Below are positions 61,101 through 64,000 of a DNA stretch of 64,000 nucleotides, piece after piece; position 1 is the first letter of the stretch; each line of letters opens with the position of its first letter. The position numbers and the translations under genes are program-made. The stretch spans positions 1-64,000 of the forward strand of contig JAPYMA010000476.1 of the NCBI GenBank assembly GCA_035041965.1. The letters run 5' to 3'. The notes under the pieces were generated by a model. The model made no database searches. It was given only the letters and a program-made list of their open reading frames with translations, and was not told the DNA's origin. The DNA comes from Anisakis pegreffii (lineage: Eukaryota; Nematoda; Chromadorea; Rhabditida; Anisakidae).

Positions 61101-61992
61101 GGGACCCCGACGGGGAACGCGGATAGCGCTCCCCCGCGCAATTTGCTCCTCGACTTTTCTGCGGGCACCCCCCTCGTCCAGTTTTCTCCCCACGGGGACC
61201 CCTCGTCCACTTCCGCTCCCGACTGGGAGGACGAGCTCCCCGTCCTCCCCGTCGAGAAACACGGGGAACGGTCATTCCCCGACGGGGTCCCCCCGCGCAA
61301 TTTGCTCCCCGATTTTTTTGCGGGTAAGCCACCCCGTCCAGTTTTCTCCCCCACGGGTACATTCATCTCCTGGATGGTCGATACGACAGGGTTGAATCGA
61401 GTACGAAATCCGACTCGAGGCTCCAAAATCGAGTTTCGAGGGGCCTCGACCAATTTTCATGATGTTATACTTTCAAAATTAGTCACTTTTCACCGCGAAA
61501 CATGCCCAAGGGAAACATTTAATGAATAAATATCACTAAAAGAAGAACTTATTCTCATCGGGTGGATTTCACCACTATATTTATGAAAACAATAACAAGT
61601 AGATAATTTTGCCGATAGGCGGATAATTCTGTCGTATATCCATTCAGATGTGCAACATATGAAACTCCTGGTGAGTACATTTCTCATCACTGTGCGCTCT
61701 AATAAGACAGAGAGGCGTATGCCACTGGAATATATTCGTTGGAGTGCAAAACTTTGTAATGAAATATTGCAGAGAACAAATGGAATGCTACGACGGTCTA
61801 GTGGAAGAACAATTGGCGTGTATGAATTTGTCATCATTCATATGCCAATTCATACATAAAAGATTTCAATTTCGATTGATACCAACAAGAATCATTATTA
61901 AAGAAATGTTCGTTGCTGAGGAAGGAGCTGAAAAGTGTCGTAAAATTATCAAAGATATCCAAAGAAGAAAAAAGACTCGATTGAATGTGTAA
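58167..61992 (+). CDS. Secreted proline-rich protein with C-terminal cysteine-containing helical domain
   Basis: Exons 58167-58854, 60622-60814, 61648-61670 and 61745-61992 agree exactly in phase (1, 2, 1) and give 383 residues ending in TAA. Residues 1-24 form a signal peptide (FVLLFIYICFVDF). The first exon is otherwise low-complexity Pro/Gln/Ser/Thr (PPPPPPLL, LPPIQVSPSVFAPP), probably an extended extracellular stalk. The C-terminal 150 residues are compact and helical, with cysteines in CSKDFRK, TDCHRK, CATYETP, YCREQMEC, ACMNLSSFIC and EKCRK, and a basic end (QRRKKTRLNV). The third exon is only 23 nt. Intron 1 is 1.77 kb; intron 2 contains a GC-rich repeat. I do not recognise the cysteine pattern. 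A structural or ligand-binding surface protein is a guess. Confidence 0.75.
61071..61362. repeat. GC-rich dispersed repeat with internal duplication
   Basis: This strongly GC-rich island lies in intron 2 of an AT-rich gene. Two internal copies are about 157 bp apart: CCCCCGCGCAATTTGCTCCT near 61131 and CCCCCGCGCAATTTGCTCCC near 61288. Each is followed by GCGGG and CGTCCAGTTTTCTCCCC. The edge matches the shorter copy at 44765. The long open frames on both strands here come from the GC bias. No terminal inverted repeats or transposase are seen. Confidence 0.75.
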
Positions 61993-62151
61993 AGCTTCCA
62001 TTTGTATATACAAGATTTTATGTAATATCACATAAATTTGTCTTTTCTTGCGTTATTTGCTACATTTCGTTCCCTATTAATACAAACCACCACTTTGTTA
62101 ATGAATTGCTACAATCTATTATTCAGTTAAACTGACTAACTCTGAATTAGG
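61993..62151. other. Short spacer after the secreted-protein gene
   Basis: AT-rich spacer between the stop codon and the orphan exon. No signal is recognised. Confidence 0.5.
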
Positions 62152-62318
62152 ATGTTGCTCCATTACGCATCTCGGATGATGCAATACCTGCATATTTCGG
62201 GAGCGGCAAGACAACCATTTGCACGCTTCAGCAGTCTTCCGAAAATCCAGATGTATGCTGGTCTCATTTACTTGCGACAAACTCAGGCCTTGGTTTAGAA
62301 CTGTTGTTGAAGTTACGG
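62152..62318 (+). CDS. Orphan exon candidate with two overlapping open frames
   Basis: The segment is GC-richer than its flanks. It starts after CTGAATTAG and ends before TTACG|GTGAGG. Phase 0 gives DVAPLRISDDAIPAYFGSGK, TTICTLQQSSENPDVCWSHL and LGLELLLKLR. The frame one base later begins with ATG right at the acceptor (MLLHYASRMMQYLHISGAAR) and runs to TAG, with a possible donor at GCCTTG|GTTTAG. The first frame contains AYFGSGKT, which fits the P-loop pattern but may be chance. I could not connect it to other exons. An exon-like frame at about 63343-63541 could belong with it. Confidence 0.35.
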
Positions 62319-63093
62319 TGAGGCTTACGTAACTTTAAGTACGGCCCTTGGATCTAAGCTCGCGCTTAGGCTGAGAACAGGCTAAATTGACACAGTTGAT
62401 TTTTAAATTTTGCTGTCATTGCCTGGCTGAAAATTATGTTCTGAAAAGCTTATTGGAACCTTTGGCAGAAAGTGATACTGCTTAACTATATTGCGTAGAA
62501 TAGATTGGTAAATCATCACGTTCAGTGATGTACGAACGAATTCACTTTCTCGTTTATTTTCACCGAAAAAGATGAGATAAAATCGTTCCAAATAAATGTA
62601 CAACTGTTCGAATGAGAATTTAGTTAAATCACCGAAATTGACATTGTAGATAATTTATCAACAAACCATGTCTTTAAACGTGATCATCAGCTAGCAATAA
62701 GCAACTGGGCAAAAACAAAACAGGAACTTTAATGTCGGCAACAACGTTTCCGAGGAAACTATCACTGTTTTCAAGGTATGTAAATAAGTTCGTCTTGCGA
62801 AGCAACTGAATCGGAGGCAGAACAAATTCTTAAGTTCACATTTATCGAAAATCGATGTTATTGAATGGATTTCTCAAATGAATGGCGTTATTTCAGATCC
62901 ACATTTTTTCGGATGCAAATATCATGATAAAGACTAACAAATAGACACAATGTTGCACAAATCAGAGACAAAGATAAAGTGAATTACATATGCACAATCA
63001 TATTATTTTCCATCATTCAAAAACAATGTATGATTATCCATCTTTGATGAGGCCAGGTAAGACTGACATGAGGTACAAATGTCACTGTTACCA
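62319..63093. other. Non-coding region between the orphan exon and the tRNA gene
   Basis: GC content stays raised until about 62385, then drops. A short inverted repeat, AAGTTACG...CGTAACTT (62311-62336), overlaps the exon's donor. The minus frame at 62403-62603 lacks support. Confidence 0.5.
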
Positions 63094-63167
63094 GCCGCCA
63101 TAGCTCAGTCGGTTAGAGCGTGGGTCTAATAAGCCCAAGGTCGCAGGTTCGACCCCTGCTGGCGGCA
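63094..63167 (+). tRNA. tRNA-Ile (anticodon AAT)
   Basis: A complete cloverleaf of 74 nt. The acceptor stem GCCGCCA pairs with TGGCGGC, with A as discriminator. The D-arm is GCTC-AGTCGGTTA-GAGC. The anticodon stem TGGGT/GCCCA has loop CTAATAA (anticodon AAT, read as IAU after editing). The T-arm is GCAGG-TTCGACC-CCTGC. There is no intron and CCA is not encoded, as in eukaryotes. A-box and B-box promoters are internal, and a short T run follows within about 10 bp. Confidence 0.97.
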
Positions 63168-63709
63168 AATATTTTATGCTTTGGAAATTACTTATTGTTA
63201 TTTCGCAACTGTGTTGTGTAGCTTGGTTGTAAGCTTGGAAATAAGGTAAATTCACATCATGGACGTTTTCTGAAGTGGAATATGAGCAATGCGACTAAGA
63301 CAATTAGGAAGTGAATCTGTTTCAAAATCATTTTCTTGCAGTACAAATGTTTATCACCAACGACGAAGACATCGTTTTCCTGAATCACAGAACACATCAA
63401 CACACCAAAACACGAAGCTGGATAGTGTTATCGTTTCATCGAACATTATTTCACTTCTTTCATACTCTACCTACAGTGACACGTAAAGACATAGGATACA
63501 AATATGGAAATGAACGCACACTGTACGCAGAACAGAATAATTGAACTTTTCTGTTCATTCGACAAGTGAGGAAGTCTCTTTTATAACCCTTTAAAATTCC
63601 CGAGAAACGTTTGTTTCAAAATTGCAGTCATCTTCAGATTAGCACATGGTTTGCAGGCTACCACAATGCGAGACTTCGACTCTACTAATAACAGCCCTTC
63701 GATGCTCCA
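63168..63709. other. Region between the tRNA and the right-edge exon
   Basis: It holds overlapping plus-strand frames at 63289-63544. One, after CATTTTCTTGCAG, starts QMFITNDEDIVFLNHRTHQ. Their assignment is unclear. Confidence 0.4.
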
Positions 63710-63889
63710 TTATACACCATGAATTTTCAATGTAATCTGGCGGTATCTCCAAATTTTAGCGATCACAGCAACTGACGTTTGTGATGTTTCGTTTGTCGTG
63801 ATGCTTCGTGTGTCTCTATCTCTGATGTTCCGTTTGAGGCTCTTTATTATTGTAACAAGCCGTCTTTGAGTACGGAAGTCATCCATTGG
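63710..63889 (-). CDS. Terminal exon candidate of a minus-strand gene
   Basis: After the acceptor GAAATTTACAG the minus strand is open for 59 codons to TAA. It reads PMDDFRTQRRLVTIIKSLKR, then NIRDRDTRSITTNETSQTSV, and ends YRQITLKIHGV. Composition is basic and protein-like. The ATG is the second codon, so it could also be a small trans-spliced gene. I recognise no family. The remainder would lie beyond the right edge. Confidence 0.4.
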   Translation of the reverse strand, partial: PMDDFRTQRRLVTIIKSLKRNIRDRDTRSITTNETSQTSVAVIAKIWRYRQITLKIHGV

Positions 63890-64000
63890 CTGTAAATTTC
63901 TTCGGCAGAATATCGTTACATGATGTTCATCTTATAAAGTGTTGTCATACTGATTCGAACATAAAACTGAACACGGAGGAAAACTGACAATTTTATTCAT

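Noticed and set aside
61028..61529. Several frames of 72-141 codons on both strands
   Set aside because: They overlap in many frames within a GC-rich repeat, which lacks stop codons for compositional reasons.

Overview
The window is eukaryotic and comes from a nematode. The evidence is a cuticle collagen with the N-terminal nematode cuticle-collagen domain, small exons separated by AT-rich introns of roughly 50 to 1,800 bp, AG acceptors placed directly at start codons (as expected for spliced-leader addition), and several secreted proteins I cannot link to any non-nematode family. A parasitic, ascaridoid-like nematode is my guess only. Gene models were assembled by hand from splice sites and reading-frame phase; ends are good to a few bases where phases agree and are marked uncertain elsewhere.

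Layout. 1-7062 is a satellite array with higher-order structure: a 177-bp monomer alternates with a 406-bp segment. It includes an inverted block at about 6300-6488 and a more diverged tail. It ends abruptly beside the last exons of a coiled-coil gene (to 7618). 7619-10871 is mostly non-coding, with simple repeats. 10872-17338 (minus) is an RBM33-like RNA-binding protein that ends in an RRM. 19931-23343 (plus) is a four-SH3 adaptor. 23344-26950 holds scattered exon-like pieces, one resembling a TGF-beta propeptide. 26953-28359 (plus) is the cuticle collagen, with a TATA box. 29066-32048 (plus) is a divergent PP1-type phosphatase.

Three minus-strand housekeeping genes follow: TAF2 (32947-40762), the tRNA-dihydrouridine synthase DUS3L (41861 to about 46707) and a PNPLA8-like calcium-independent phospholipase A2 (48552-52358). 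The right part is accessory. It holds a 281-residue secreted protein (53696-56222), exon-like minus-strand pieces (57290-58150), and a 383-residue secreted proline-rich protein with a 23-nt microexon (58167-61992) whose intron 2 carries a GC-rich repeat. It also holds an orphan exon (62152-62318), tRNA-Ile(AAT) (63094-63167) and a minus-strand exon at the right edge.

The genes do not form one pathway. TAF2 (transcription initiation), RBM33-like (RNA metabolism), DUS3L (tRNA modification) and PNPLA8-like (probably mitochondrial or peroxisomal lipid turnover) are conserved eukaryotic genes. The collagen, PP1-like phosphatase and secreted proteins are nematode-type. Across four hand-built genes, 21 of 43 introns start with GTT rather than GTA or GTG, which is unusual. 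Several multi-exon coding segments have no long ATG-initiated ORF and were found only by splice-phase reasoning.
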